Shown in pieces: positions 1 through 8,221 of a stretch of DNA of 64,000 nt (position 1 is the first letter of the stretch; each line of letters opens with the position of its first letter). Origin of the DNA: Acidiphilium acidophilum (GTDB taxonomy: Bacteria > Pseudomonadota > Alphaproteobacteria > Acetobacterales > Acetobacteraceae); contig NZ_JAWXYB010000018.1 in assembly GCF_033842475.1 (NCBI RefSeq), forward strand, positions 2,463,501-2,527,500. The letters are read 5' to 3'. The notes below the pieces were generated by a model, which saw nothing but the letters and a program-made list of their open reading frames with translations, was not told the DNA's origin and made no database searches. The position numbers and the translations under genes were made by a program.

Positions 1-547
1 ATGCCCGGATCAGCGGTTTGGTCGCCTCGCGGAACCGCACGCCGAGCGCCAGCTGCGCCTCGATCGCGGCGCGCTCGCGCATCACGCCGGACAACAGCGC
101 ATCGAGGGAGAGCGACGCGGCGTTGAGTGCGTTGCCCAGCATGATGCCGGCCAGCGGGATCGCATAGCGCGCGGCGTACCAGGGGTGGGGCCGCAGGGCG
201 GTCGCGAGGGCAAAGGTCGCGGTCACGAAGGTCGCCAGCGCGACCGCCGAAAGCCCGGCGATCTGATTGCCGTAGCGCGCCAGTTTCCGTTCCGGTCGCG
301 CCGCGACCTCGCGCCCGGCAATTGCCACCATCGCCAGGATCAATCCCAATGTGAGCAGCGGCGTGTCGATCGCGAAGACGAAGCGCAGGATGTAGCCGAC
401 CAGGGTGAGTTGCACCGCGCAGCGCACCGCCGCGACCAGTACCTGCTTGTGCAGCCGCAACCCGAGCCAGACCGATACCACGGCATCGAGCACCACCAGC
501 GAGGAGGCGATGATCAGGTCGGTCGGGGTCAGCAGGATCGGGGTCAT
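1..547 (-). CDS. fetB: FetB-type iron export ABC transporter permease (partial)
   Basis: The frame runs from an ATG at 545-547 off the left edge, so only about 182 N-terminal residues are present. It reads as a multi-helix membrane protein: hydrophobic segments near residues 10-30, 38-60, 62-78, 95-115 and 125-145. The basic stretch RLHKQVLVAAVRCAVQLTLV is typical of the FetB/YbbM (UPF0014) permease family, which exports iron together with a FetA ATPase. Its start overlaps the stop of the ATPase gene by four bases (ATGA, 544-547), so the two are translationally coupled. The C-terminus cannot be judged. Confidence 0.85.
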   Translation of the reverse strand, partial: MTPILLTPTDLIIASSLVVLDAVVSVWLGLRLHKQVLVAAVRCAVQLTLVGYILRFVFAIDTPLLTLGLILAMVAIAGREVAARPERKLARYGNQIAGLSAVALATFVTATFALATALRPHPWYAARYAIPLAGIMLGNALNAASLSLDALLSGVMRERAAIEAQLALGVRFREATKPLIRA

Positions 548-1137
548 TGCGGGGTCAGGGTTCCGGCTTGCAGATGATAGTGCCGCGCCCCCAGACGGGC
601 AGCCTGATCCATATCGTGCGTCACGATCACCAGCGCGGCACCCGCACGCAGCCGCGCCGACAGGATGGCCTCGACCAGCCTTGTCGCCTGCGGGTCGAGC
701 GCGCCGGTCGGCTCATCGAGCAGCAGAACCGGTGGATCGTTCAGCAGGGTCCGGATCAGGGCGAGGCGCATCCGCTCGCCGGTGGACAGCCGATGCACCG
801 GCTGGGCCAGCAAGGCGGCATCCAGCGCCAAATCCGGCATCAACGCCACGGCGCGCGCCCGATCCGGAAAATGCGCCGCTGTGTCGTCATGCCACCAGCC
901 CGGCTCGGCGGCCAGATAAGCGACACGCCGCCGCCAGTCCGGCGCGGTGAACGCCGCACGCTCCACACCATCCAGCGCGACCGTTCCTTCATGTGGGTCG
1001 AGATCGGCGATCATGCGGAGCAATACCGACTTTCCGGCCCCCGACGGGCCGGTGATCGCCATGGCGTCCCCGGCGCCGAGCGCAAAATCGAACGGGCCAC
1101 CGGCGGCACCTTTCAGGGCCTGGGTGCGGAGTCTCAT
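544..1137 (-). CDS. fetA: FetA-type iron export ABC transporter ATPase
   Basis: A compact ABC ATPase of 197 residues from the chosen ATG at 1137. It has Walker A GPSGAGKS (residues 30-37), the signature LSTGERMRLAL, Walker B VLLLDEPTGALD and the switch His in VTHDMDQ. The small size and coupling to a FetB-like permease match the FetAB/YbbLM iron exporter rather than an importer. The frame stays open upstream to 1185, but that stretch translates an AT-rich hairpin repeat into a lysine/phenylalanine string, so the downstream start is preferred. No clear Shine-Dalgarno precedes either start. Confidence 0.85.
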   Translation of the reverse strand: MRLRTQALKGAAGGPFDFALGAGDAMAITGPSGAGKSVLLRMIADLDPHEGTVALDGVERAAFTAPDWRRRVAYLAAEPGWWHDDTAAHFPDRARAVALMPDLALDAALLAQPVHRLSTGERMRLALIRTLLNDPPVLLLDEPTGALDPQATRLVEAILSARLRAGAALVIVTHDMDQAARLGARHYHLQAGTLTPQ

Positions 1138-1158
1138 GAAGGCAGGGGAAGGAAAGGA

Positions 1159-1192
1159 TTTCTTTTTTTGTAAAAAAAGAAACAAAAAAACT
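1159..1192 (-). repeat. AT-rich hairpin repeat, copy 1
   Basis: A perfect 11-bp inverted repeat (1159-1169 with 1172-1182, two-base loop) of T/C against A/G is followed by the tail CAAAAAAACTT. Read on the minus strand it is an AAGTTTTTTTG head plus the hairpin. It lies between the M20 peptidase and fetA and could act as a terminator for the former. Copy 2 is in the opposite orientation about 52 bases away, and a related structure is at 38726-38794. Confidence 0.7.
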
Positions 1193-1243
1193 TCTGGACT
1201 CTGGGACTACGCTGTTGAAACCGACACGGACCCAGGTAAACGA

Positions 1244-1275
1244 AAGTTTTTTGCTTCTTTTTTACAAAAAAGAAG
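1244..1275 (+). repeat. AT-rich hairpin repeat, copy 2
   Basis: The head AAAGTTTTTTG (1243-1253) is followed by a perfect 10-bp inverted repeat, 1254-1263 with 1266-1275, two-base loop. It is the same design as copy 1 but inverted, so the pair faces head to head across a 52-base GC-rich spacer. Both lie just downstream of the M20 peptidase stop and may terminate transcription in either direction. Confidence 0.7.
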
Positions 1276-1291
1276 TCTTCTCCTGCTTCCC

Positions 1292-2689
1292 TCACCCCTC
1301 CATCCCGAACGCCGCCAGCATCCGCGCCTCCGCCCGCATGCCGCGATGGAAGCAGCGCATTTCGAATTTCTCATTGGGCGAATGGATGCAATCGTCATCC
1401 AGCCCGAAGCCGACCAGCAGGGTTTGCAGGCCGAGTTGACGCTCGAACGCCTCGACCACCGGGATCGAGGCACCGCACCCGGCCAGTACCGGCGCCTTGC
1501 CGAATTCCGCCGCCAACGCTCCCCGCGCCGCGCGGACGAACGGCGCATCGATCGGCACCATCAGCCCGGGTGACGCGCCGTATACCTCGAAATGGGCCTG
1601 GGCACCCGGCAGCAGCCGTTGCTGTACGAAGCGTTTGAACCCGGCGATCACCGCGTCGGGGTTCTGGCCGGGCACCAGGCGAAACGTGAGCTTGGCTCCG
1701 GCTTCCGCCGGAATGACGGTTTTGCTGCCAGCGCCCTGATAGCCGCCGAAGATGCCGTTGATTTCAGCGGTCGGGCGCGACCAGTTCTGTTCGAGCACCG
1801 AACGGCCCTGCTCACCGCTGGCTCGATCCAGCCCGATCGCGGCAAGCCAGCCCGCCTCGTCGAACCCGGTCGCCTTCCACGAGGCGAGCACATCCGCCGG
1901 GATTTCGGCAATGCCGTCGTAGAAGCCGGGGATCGCGATGGTGCCGGTTTCGTCGAACAGATCGCCCAATATCCGGGTGAGCGCGCGGATCGGATTGAGC
2001 GCGGGGCCGCCGAACAGGCCGGAATGCAGATCGCGGTTGGGCCCGGTAATCCGCAATTCCAGCGCGGCGAGACCGCGCAGCGAGGTGGTGATCGCCGGTG
2101 TGTCGCGGTTCCACATATTGGTGTCCGCCACCAGCACGAAATCCGCCGCCAGCGCTGCCCGCTCGGCGTCCAGCATCGCCTCCAGCGAGGGGGAGCCGCA
2201 TTCCTCCTCGCCTTCGAGCAGCACGGTCAGATTGACCGGGAGGGCGCGGTTGACCGCGAGATGCGCGCGGATCGCTTCGAGCACCATCATCACCTGGCCC
2301 TTGTCGTCCACCGCGCCCCGCGCCACCACGCGCGCGCCATCGGGTCCTTCGACGAGCTGGGGGTCGAACGGATCGGAATGCCACAATGCGATCGGGTCGG
2401 CGGGCTGAACATCGTAGTGCCCATAGAACAACACACGCGGTGCGTTGCCGCCGGCGTGATGGTGTGTGGCGATCACACCGGGCAACCCTTTGGTTTCCGA
2501 CAGCCGCGCCTCGAACCCCATGCCGGTCAGCAGGTCGCGCATGTGCGCCGCGGCGCGGATGCAATCGGGTTTGTGCGCCGGTTGCGCGCTGATCGAAGGA
2601 ATTCGCAGCAGGTCGAACCAGCGGGCGCGCGAGGAGTCGATATTGGCGTCGATATGAGCCAGAACCGCGTCGAGCGACGAATTGTCCAT
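1292..2689 (-). CDS. M20 family metallopeptidase (dipeptidase)
   Basis: 465 residues, the usual length for M20 dipeptidases of the CNDP/ArgE-DapE superfamily. The first metal-binding motif is YGHYDVQPAD and the catalytic/metal segment is RGAVDDKGQ. The catalytic glutamate is in LLEGEEECGS, later metal ligands are in VADTNMW and DLHSGLFGG, and a C-terminal histidine is in IHSPNEKF. It most likely hydrolyses dipeptides or acylated amino acids in the cytoplasm with two zinc ions; no signal peptide is seen. It is followed by the inverted hairpin repeats and then fetAB. Exact substrate is unknown. Confidence 0.88.
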   Translation of the reverse strand: MDNSSLDAVLAHIDANIDSSRARWFDLLRIPSISAQPAHKPDCIRAAAHMRDLLTGMGFEARLSETKGLPGVIATHHHAGGNAPRVLFYGHYDVQPADPIALWHSDPFDPQLVEGPDGARVVARGAVDDKGQVMMVLEAIRAHLAVNRALPVNLTVLLEGEEECGSPSLEAMLDAERAALAADFVLVADTNMWNRDTPAITTSLRGLAALELRITGPNRDLHSGLFGGPALNPIRALTRILGDLFDETGTIAIPGFYDGIAEIPADVLASWKATGFDEAGWLAAIGLDRASGEQGRSVLEQNWSRPTAEINGIFGGYQGAGSKTVIPAEAGAKLTFRLVPGQNPDAVIAGFKRFVQQRLLPGAQAHFEVYGASPGLMVPIDAPFVRAARGALAAEFGKAPVLAGCGASIPVVEAFERQLGLQTLLVGFGLDDDCIHSPNEKFEMRCFHRGMRAEARMLAAFGMEG

Positions 2690-2872
2690 TGCCTGTCCCC
2701 TTGGTTATGATGGCCCAGAGATAGACGCGGTGCATCGAACAGGAAAGGGCATGGCATGAGCGGATTTTCCCTGCGCGCACATGAAAAGACCGATGCACCG
2801 GCAACCGCTGCCCTGCTGATGCGCGGTGGTGTAACCTGACGTCTGGAAATTCATTTTGGGTTGGGAGTTGGT

Positions 2873-2902
2873 GCCCTTGCCGGGGCATGCCCCGGCAAGG
2901 GC
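2873..2902. repeat. 30-bp perfect palindrome upstream of the transposase (IS256 copy 1)
   Basis: GCCCTTGCCGGGGCA is followed directly by its reverse complement, giving a perfect 30-bp palindrome between the left inverted repeat and the transposase start. A stem here would block read-through transcription or translation entering the element from outside. The same palindrome is at 22270-22299 in copy 2. Confidence 0.85.
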
Positions 2903-2954
2903 TGTTCATTCTGGTATTCCATGCAGTTGTTCACACCAACATGGAGACCGATGA

Positions 2955-4136
2955 ATGGACGCCAAAAAGGATACGATTATCGAGGCACTTTTGGAACATC
3001 TGATCGAAAACGGCGCAGGCGATATCGCCACGGTATTTGCCAGGACCTTCGAACTCGCCATGCAGATCGAGCGCGAACGCTTCCTCCACGCCAGTCACTA
3101 CGAGCGCAACCCCGATCGTCAGGGTTACGCCAATGGCTACAAGCCCAAGCGGATCGATACCCCGGCCGGGTCGATCACCGTCGATGTCCCCAAAACCGCC
3201 GGTCACGTGGGCGAACCCTTCTACCCACAGTCCCTCGAACGCGGCCGACGCTCGGTCCGCGCCGTCATGGTCGCCGTCGCCGAAATGTACATCAAAGGCG
3301 TCTCCACCCGCGACGTCGAGGCCGTCATGCGCGAATTCGGCATCGAAAGCCTCTCCTCCGCTCAGGTCAGCCGCGCCAGCAAGCTGCTCGATGACGAACT
3401 CGCCGCCTGGCGCACCCGACCCCTCGCCGAGATCCGCTACCTCATCCTCGACGCCAGATATGAAAAAATGCGCGATAATGGCGTCGTCCGCGATGCCGCC
3501 GTGCTCTCGGCCATCGGCATCGGACCCGATGAACGCCGCCGTGTCCTCGGCGTCTCGGTCGCCCTTTCCGAGGCCGAAGTCCATTGGCGTGCCTTCCTCG
3601 AAAGCCTCCATCAGCGTGGCCTGCGAGGCGTCGAATTCATCGTCTCCGATGACCATGCCGGATTGCACGCCGCACGCCGCGCCGTCTTCGGCGCCGCACA
3701 CTGGCAACGATGCCAGTTCCACCTCGCCCAAAACGCCATCCACCACGCCCCCAACCACGCCATCCGCAAACGCATCGGCGCAGAACTCCGGACCGTCTGG
3801 AACGCAAATTCCCTCGCCGCTGCCCAGATCGCTCTCACAACCCTCGTCAATGCCTATCGCGACACCGCACCAAAGCTCGCCGATTGGCTCGAACGAAATA
3901 TCCCCGAAGGCCTCACCGTCTTCACACTGCCAGAACCCCACCAGCGCCGGCTTCGCACTTCCAACCCCATGGAACGCGGCATCCAGCAGGAACTCAAACG
4001 CCGCACCACCAAAATCAGGGTCTTCCCCAACGAAGCCTCCCTCGAACGCCTCGTCAGCGCCGTCCTCGTCGAAATCGATGAAAAATGGGCCGCCGACACC
4101 AAGGGCTACATCAAGTGGGACTACCAGGATGCCTGA
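2955..4136 (+). CDS. IS256-family (mutator) transposase, copy 1
   Basis: 393 residues, full length for IS256 transposases. The likely DDE residues are Asp in LILDARYEK, Asp in IVSDDHAGL and Glu in SNPMERGIQQELKRRT. The conserved EMYIKGVSTRDVE block and a QCQFHLAQN-like C/H motif (RCQFHLAQN) are present. The start at 2955 is chosen over 2951 because it is in frame with the full domain. It has no stops and is probably active. It sits inside the GNAT gene in the same orientation. Confidence 0.93.
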   Translation: MDAKKDTIIEALLEHLIENGAGDIATVFARTFELAMQIERERFLHASHYERNPDRQGYANGYKPKRIDTPAGSITVDVPKTAGHVGEPFYPQSLERGRRSVRAVMVAVAEMYIKGVSTRDVEAVMREFGIESLSSAQVSRASKLLDDELAAWRTRPLAEIRYLILDARYEKMRDNGVVRDAAVLSAIGIGPDERRRVLGVSVALSEAEVHWRAFLESLHQRGLRGVEFIVSDDHAGLHAARRAVFGAAHWQRCQFHLAQNAIHHAPNHAIRKRIGAELRTVWNANSLAAAQIALTTLVNAYRDTAPKLADWLERNIPEGLTVFTLPEPHQRRLRTSNPMERGIQQELKRRTTKIRVFPNEASLERLVSAVLVEIDEKWAADTKGYIKWDYQDA

Positions 4137-4634
4137 CCCCCGCTCGCCCTATTTTCCAGACATCAGGTTGCTCAATCTGATGCGCCCTGCGGTGCGCCAC
4201 GGCACGATGGTGTTCGCGCCGTATACCAGCGAATCCGCTGCGACGGCGCACATGGACGCCGCCGCCACAACCTTCAATATCGTCGCGGTCAGCGACACCG
4301 ATGGCGCGGTGATCGGCCATATCGTGCTGTTTCGCGGCAAGGGGTTTGAGAGCCATAGCGGCTGGTTCGGCCTCGCCGTGCATGAAGACTGGTGGCGGCG
4401 CGGGGTTGGCTCCGCGCTGATGGCCGCGATGATCGACACCGCTCATAACTGGCTCGGCCTGACGCGGATCAGCCTTGAAGTGTTCACCGACAACGACCCC
4501 GCGATTGCGTTGTACCGGAAATTCGGATTCGAGATCGAGGGCACAATGCGCCGCCGGGTGTTCCGGATGGGACGATACGCCGATGGCTACATGATGGCCC
4601 GGCTGTTCGACCCGCCCAAATTCAGCGGGACACC

Positions 4635-5120
4635 ATGAGCACGGTATCCATTCGCGCGCGCGAAGAGTCCGACGCCGCTGCGATCGCCGCGCTGATGAAC
4701 CTGCCCGGCGTGCGGCACGGCACGTTGCGGGTGCCGTTCGTGTCGGTCGATTTCGCCCGAACCTGGGTCGGCCACCCCTGGGCCGCCGCGCTGGTCGCCG
4801 AACGTGACGCTCACGTGATCGGCACCACCGCGCTGACCCGCAGCAGCGGCCGGCAGGCCCATACCGGCTCGATCCTGCTGTTCGTCCACGACGATCATAC
4901 CAATGCCGGCGTCGGCCATGCCCTGATGACGGCAGTGCTCGACCTCGCGGATAACTGGCTCGGCCTCCACCGCGTCAGCCTCACGGTCAATGCCGATAAC
5001 GACCGCGCCATCCATCTTTACCGCAAGTTCGGCTTCGAGACCGAAGGCGTGCTGCGCGATGATGTGCTGCGCGACGGGGTTTTCATCGACAGCCTCACCA
5101 TGGCCCGCCTGCGCCTATAA
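4635..5120 (+). CDS. GNAT family N-acetyltransferase
   Basis: 161 residues, typical of small GNAT enzymes that transfer acetyl from acetyl-CoA to an amine. The CoA-binding loop is HDDHTNAGVGHALM (about residues 81-94), and the C-terminal YRKFGFETEGV motif is near residue 130. Its start overlaps the stop of the interrupted paralogue by four bases (4635-4638). Substrate is unknown. After the IS insertion it depends on transcription from or through the element. It ends tail to tail with the GH15 gene, overlapping it by six bases (5115-5120). Confidence 0.85.
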   Translation: MSTVSIRAREESDAAAIAALMNLPGVRHGTLRVPFVSVDFARTWVGHPWAAALVAERDAHVIGTTALTRSSGRQAHTGSILLFVHDDHTNAGVGHALMTAVLDLADNWLGLHRVSLTVNADNDRAIHLYRKFGFETEGVLRDDVLRDGVFIDSLTMARLRL

Positions 5121-6908
5121 CGGCGCGGGCTTGCCGTGTTCGGCGGCGTGCATCCGCAAGGCCGCATTCACCAGGGCGACATGGGTGAACGCCTGCGGAA
5201 AATTGCCGATCTGGCGCTTGTTTTTCGTGTCGTATTCCTCGGAGAACAGGCCGAGATCGTTGCGCAGCGCGATCAGCCGCCCGAACAATTCTTCCGCGTC
5301 GTCCTTGCGGCCCATCAATGTGTAGTTGTCGACCAGCCAGAAGCTGCAGGCGAGGAACACGCCCTCGGTGCCGCTGAGCCCGTCATTGCCGCCGGAGGTG
5401 TTGTAGCGGCGGACGAAGCCGTCCTGCAGCAGATCGCGTTCGATTGCCGCAACCGTGCCGATCATGCGCGGATCGTCCGGCGGCAGGAAGCCGACCATGG
5501 TGAGGAGCAGCAGGCTGGCATCGAGCAGGGTCGAGCCGTAGGCCTGCACGAAACTGTTCATCGAGGTATCGAACCCGTGGGCGCAGACCTGATCGTGGAT
5601 TTGCTGGCGAATCCCGCGCCAGCATTCGACCGGGCCTTCATAGCCGAATTCCTCGATCGAGCGGATTGCCCGGTCGAACGCGACCCAGGCCATGACCTTG
5701 GAGTGGACGAATTGCTGCCGCCCGCCGCGCACCTCCCAGATGCCTTCATCCGGTTCGGCCCAGATTGTTTCGAGATTGCCGAGCAGATTGCACCTGACCT
5801 GCCAGCTGTTCTCGTCGTGCTTCAGCCCGCCTTTATGGCCCTGATAGAGGGTGTCGAGCAGTTCGCCATAGACGTCGAGCTGGCGCTGTTCCGCCGCTGC
5901 GTTGCCGACGCGGACCGGGCGGGAGTTTTCGTAACCGGCGAGCCAGTCGACGGTCCATTCCGCGAGGCGGCGCTCGCCCGCGATACCATACATGATCTGG
6001 ATATCGTCGGGGTTGCCGGCCACGGCACGGTCGAGCCAGAGGCGCCATGCCTTGGCCTCCTCGCGATATCCGGCGGCGAGAAACGCCTGAAGGGTGAAGC
6101 TCGCATCGCGCAGCCAGCAATAGCGGTAATCCCAATTGCGTTCGCCGCCGAGTTCCTCCGGCAGCGAGGTGGTGGCCGCCGCGACGATGCCGCCGGTCTC
6201 CCAGTGGGTGAGCGCCTTCAGGGTGATCAGCGAGCGCTTGACGATCTCGACCCAGCGGCCCTCGACCGGGACGCGCCGCGCCCAGCTCTGCCATTTCTCG
6301 GTGGCGGTGGCGATGCTTGCCTTCACGTCGAATTCATGGGGAACCCGGCGGTGCGATTGCAGCCATTCGAGGCCGAAGGTGACGGTTTCGCCGGCAGCGA
6401 CCGAAAATTCGCCGGCGGTGTGGTGATCGCGCCCTTCGAGTTCCACCTCCGACCAGATCACGACCATGTCCGGTCCCGCGACTGCGGTGATGCCCTTGCC
6501 GTCCGGCAGGCGCTGCACCCAGGGGACGATTTTGCCGAAGCCGAACCGGAACACCAGCTCGGTTTTCATATCGACATTGCCGTCCAGCCCGGTGACCTGA
6601 CGGACCAGGCGGGTCGTGTCGTGCGGGTGCGGCACCATGCAGTCGGTCAGCCGGATCGTGCCGGTCGCGGTGGTCATTTCGGTTTCGAGAACCAGGGTAT
6701 CCTCGCGATAATACCGGTGGGTCTTGATGATTTCGCCTTCGGGGGCGATCAGCCAGCGGCCATTGTCGCTGGTGCCGAGCAGGGCGGCGAAACAGGGATC
6801 GGAATCGAAACGGGGCAGGCACAGGAAGTCGATCGAACCATCCTTGCCGACGAGTGCGGTGGTCTGGCGGTCGCCGATCAGGCCGTAATCTTCGATGCGT
6901 AGAGCCAT
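5115..6908 (-). CDS. Glycoside hydrolase family 15 protein (glucoamylase/trehalase-like)
   Basis: 597 residues, matching bacterial GH15 enzymes. It has an N-terminal beta-sandwich starting IEDYGLIGDRQTTALV and an (alpha/alpha)6 catalytic domain with NWDYRYCWLRDASFTL (about residues 258-273). The probable general-acid Glu is in DEGIWEVRGG and the general-base Glu in LFSEEYD. GH15 proteins release glucose from alpha-glucans, and some members act on trehalose; the sequence alone does not decide which. No signal peptide is seen, so the substrate is probably intracellular. A strong AAGGAGG precedes the start. It is the last gene of the pentose-phosphate operon, 37 bases after rpiA-gntK, and would feed glucose to the glucokinase encoded by the first gene. 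Confidence 0.88.
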   Translation of the reverse strand: MALRIEDYGLIGDRQTTALVGKDGSIDFLCLPRFDSDPCFAALLGTSDNGRWLIAPEGEIIKTHRYYREDTLVLETEMTTATGTIRLTDCMVPHPHDTTRLVRQVTGLDGNVDMKTELVFRFGFGKIVPWVQRLPDGKGITAVAGPDMVVIWSEVELEGRDHHTAGEFSVAAGETVTFGLEWLQSHRRVPHEFDVKASIATATEKWQSWARRVPVEGRWVEIVKRSLITLKALTHWETGGIVAAATTSLPEELGGERNWDYRYCWLRDASFTLQAFLAAGYREEAKAWRLWLDRAVAGNPDDIQIMYGIAGERRLAEWTVDWLAGYENSRPVRVGNAAAEQRQLDVYGELLDTLYQGHKGGLKHDENSWQVRCNLLGNLETIWAEPDEGIWEVRGGRQQFVHSKVMAWVAFDRAIRSIEEFGYEGPVECWRGIRQQIHDQVCAHGFDTSMNSFVQAYGSTLLDASLLLLTMVGFLPPDDPRMIGTVAAIERDLLQDGFVRRYNTSGGNDGLSGTEGVFLACSFWLVDNYTLMGRKDDAEELFGRLIALRNDLGLFSEEYDTKNKRQIGNFPQAFTHVALVNAALRMHAAEHGKPAPL

Positions 6909-6945
6909 GAGGGCCCTCCTTCATTGGAGTTTGTCCGGGGGATGG

Positions 6946-8208
6946 TCAGGTGTGCGCGGCGAGCCGGTCGATGACCGCTTCGACGATCGCGGTGGGTGTC
7001 ATCCCGGTATCGACGGTAATAACCGCTTCGTCACTGCCTGGGGGTTCAAGTAATGCGATCTGGCTATCAAGTAATCGCGAGGGCATGAAATGGCCGCGCC
7101 GTGCCGCGATCCGGGCTTCGAGCACTGCGCGGCTGCCCTGGAGATTGACCAGGACCAGTTCGGTGCAATCGCCGCGCACCAGATCGCGGTACTGGCGGGT
7201 GAGCAGGGAACTGACGATCACCCCGCCCGAGGAGGCCTGCCGCCAGGCGCGGATCTGGCTGGCGATCCGGTGCAGCCAGGGCATCCGGTCGTTATCGTCG
7301 AGCGGGTGGCCCGCGTGCATCTTGGCGCGGTTCGCCTCGCTGTGCAGATCGTCGCCATCGACGAACGGAATGTCGAGGCAGCCTGCCAGCATCGCCCCGA
7401 TCGTCGATTTGCCCGAGGCGGTCACGCCCATCACGGCGAGGAGCGGCTTGGGGAAAACCGGCGCGACACCCAGTGCCCGCAAGGTCGCGATCTCGCCCGC
7501 AACCCCGGCGCGGGCGAAGCAATCGCCCTCGAATGTGCGCACCGTACCATCCGCGAAGCCGACAAAGGCGGCCGCGCATCCTTCGAGGAACAGGCCGGTC
7601 TCGACGACCCCCGCCATGGTTTTCAGCGCCGCGCCGACCGCAGCGGCGTCACGCCCGGCGGGCAGACGGCAATCGGCAATGACATTGCCGTTATCGGTGA
7701 CAAATCGGGTACCATCCGCCGCCATTCGGAAGGCGGGTTCCAGACCGAGCGCGGTCAACCGCCCGAAGGTTCGTTCGGCCCCGAAATTCGCCAGTTCCAC
7801 AGGCAGTTTCACATGCGCGCCGAGGCGGCCGACCAGCTTGCCCTGATCGGCGATGACCACGAACCGATGGGCGGACTGGGCGACGACTTTTTCCCGCAGC
7901 AGCGCCCCGCCGAGCCCCTTGATCAGACGGAGGGAGCCGAATTCGATTTCATCGGCACCATCGACCGCGAGATCGAGCGGTTGCGCGAGGTCGATTACCG
8001 GGATGCCGAGTTCGCGCGCCCGTTGCCCGGTTGCGTGCGAGGTGGCAGCACAGCTGATCGACAAGCCTTCGGCGGCGATCCGCGCGGCGAGAGCCGTCAG
8101 GAAATGCGCGACGGTGGAGCCGGTGCCGAGCCCGACATGCATGCCGGAGTAGACCAGCTTCGCTGCCTCGGTGGCCGCATTGCGCTTCTGGGTGTCGGTG
8201 TCTGTCAC
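6946..8208 (-). CDS. rpiA-gntK: Fused ribose-5-phosphate isomerase A / gluconokinase
   Basis: One uninterrupted 420-residue frame. Residues 1 to about 230 are RpiA: phosphate loop GLGTGSTVAHFL, catalytic VDGADEIE and LIKGLGGALLREK. Residues about 256-420 are a GntK-type gluconokinase: P-loop GVTASGKST (261-269), then DGDDLHSEANRAKM and PLDDNDRMPWL. A 25-residue stretch (about 231-255) links them. GntK makes 6-phosphogluconate from gluconate and ATP, Gnd (same operon) turns that into ribulose-5-P, and RpiA makes ribose-5-P, so the fused activities sit one step apart. Both halves keep their catalytic motifs and no frameshift is needed. It starts 13 bases after pgl. The fusion is unusual; both genes normally stand alone. 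Confidence 0.9.
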   Translation of the reverse strand: MTDTDTQKRNAATEAAKLVYSGMHVGLGTGSTVAHFLTALAARIAAEGLSISCAATSHATGQRARELGIPVIDLAQPLDLAVDGADEIEFGSLRLIKGLGGALLREKVVAQSAHRFVVIADQGKLVGRLGAHVKLPVELANFGAERTFGRLTALGLEPAFRMAADGTRFVTDNGNVIADCRLPAGRDAAAVGAALKTMAGVVETGLFLEGCAAAFVGFADGTVRTFEGDCFARAGVAGEIATLRALGVAPVFPKPLLAVMGVTASGKSTIGAMLAGCLDIPFVDGDDLHSEANRAKMHAGHPLDDNDRMPWLHRIASQIRAWRQASSGGVIVSSLLTRQYRDLVRGDCTELVLVNLQGSRAVLEARIAARRGHFMPSRLLDSQIALLEPPGSDEAVITVDTGMTPTAIVEAVIDRLAAHT

Positions 8209-8221
8209 GGGATTACGCTAT

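Larger units (their letters stand above)
2825..4177 (+). mobile_element. IS256-family insertion sequence, copy 1
   Basis: About 1353 bp. It is bounded by imperfect inverted repeats sharing AACCTGA-GTCTGGAAA (2833-2849 and 4153-4169), and flanked by the direct repeat CTGATGCGC (2816-2824 and 4177-4185), in line with the 8-9 bp target duplications of IS256 elements. It encodes one intact transposase. The second copy at 22222-23574 looks identical, including non-coding ends, which points to recent movement. Confidence 0.9.
2756..4638 (+). pseudogene. GNAT acetyltransferase gene split by an IS256-family element
   Basis: An ATG at 2756 behind AGGAAAGGG opens a GNAT-like frame of 23 codons ending in LLMR at 2824. 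After the IS and one copy of the CTGATGCGC duplication, the same frame resumes at 4186 (PAVRHGT) and runs to a stop at 4638. Removing the IS plus one duplication restores about 173 residues with the acetyl-CoA loop (HEDWWRRGVGSALM) and the terminal YRKFGFE motif. It aligns well with the intact paralogue that starts at 4635, so the original gene was the first of a coupled tandem pair (ATGA overlap). The downstream part could still be made from an internal start but would lack the N-terminal strand. Confidence 0.88.

Noticed and set aside
2931-3941. Long open frame (336 codons) antisense to the IS256 transposase, repeated at 22328-23338
   Set aside because: An acidic, glycine-rich shadow of GC-rich codon use in the transposase; no ribosome site or family features.
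5136-6902. 588-codon frame antisense to the GH15 gene
   Set aside because: Composition follows third-position GC of the real gene; the GH15 frame has clear catalytic motifs, the antisense has none.
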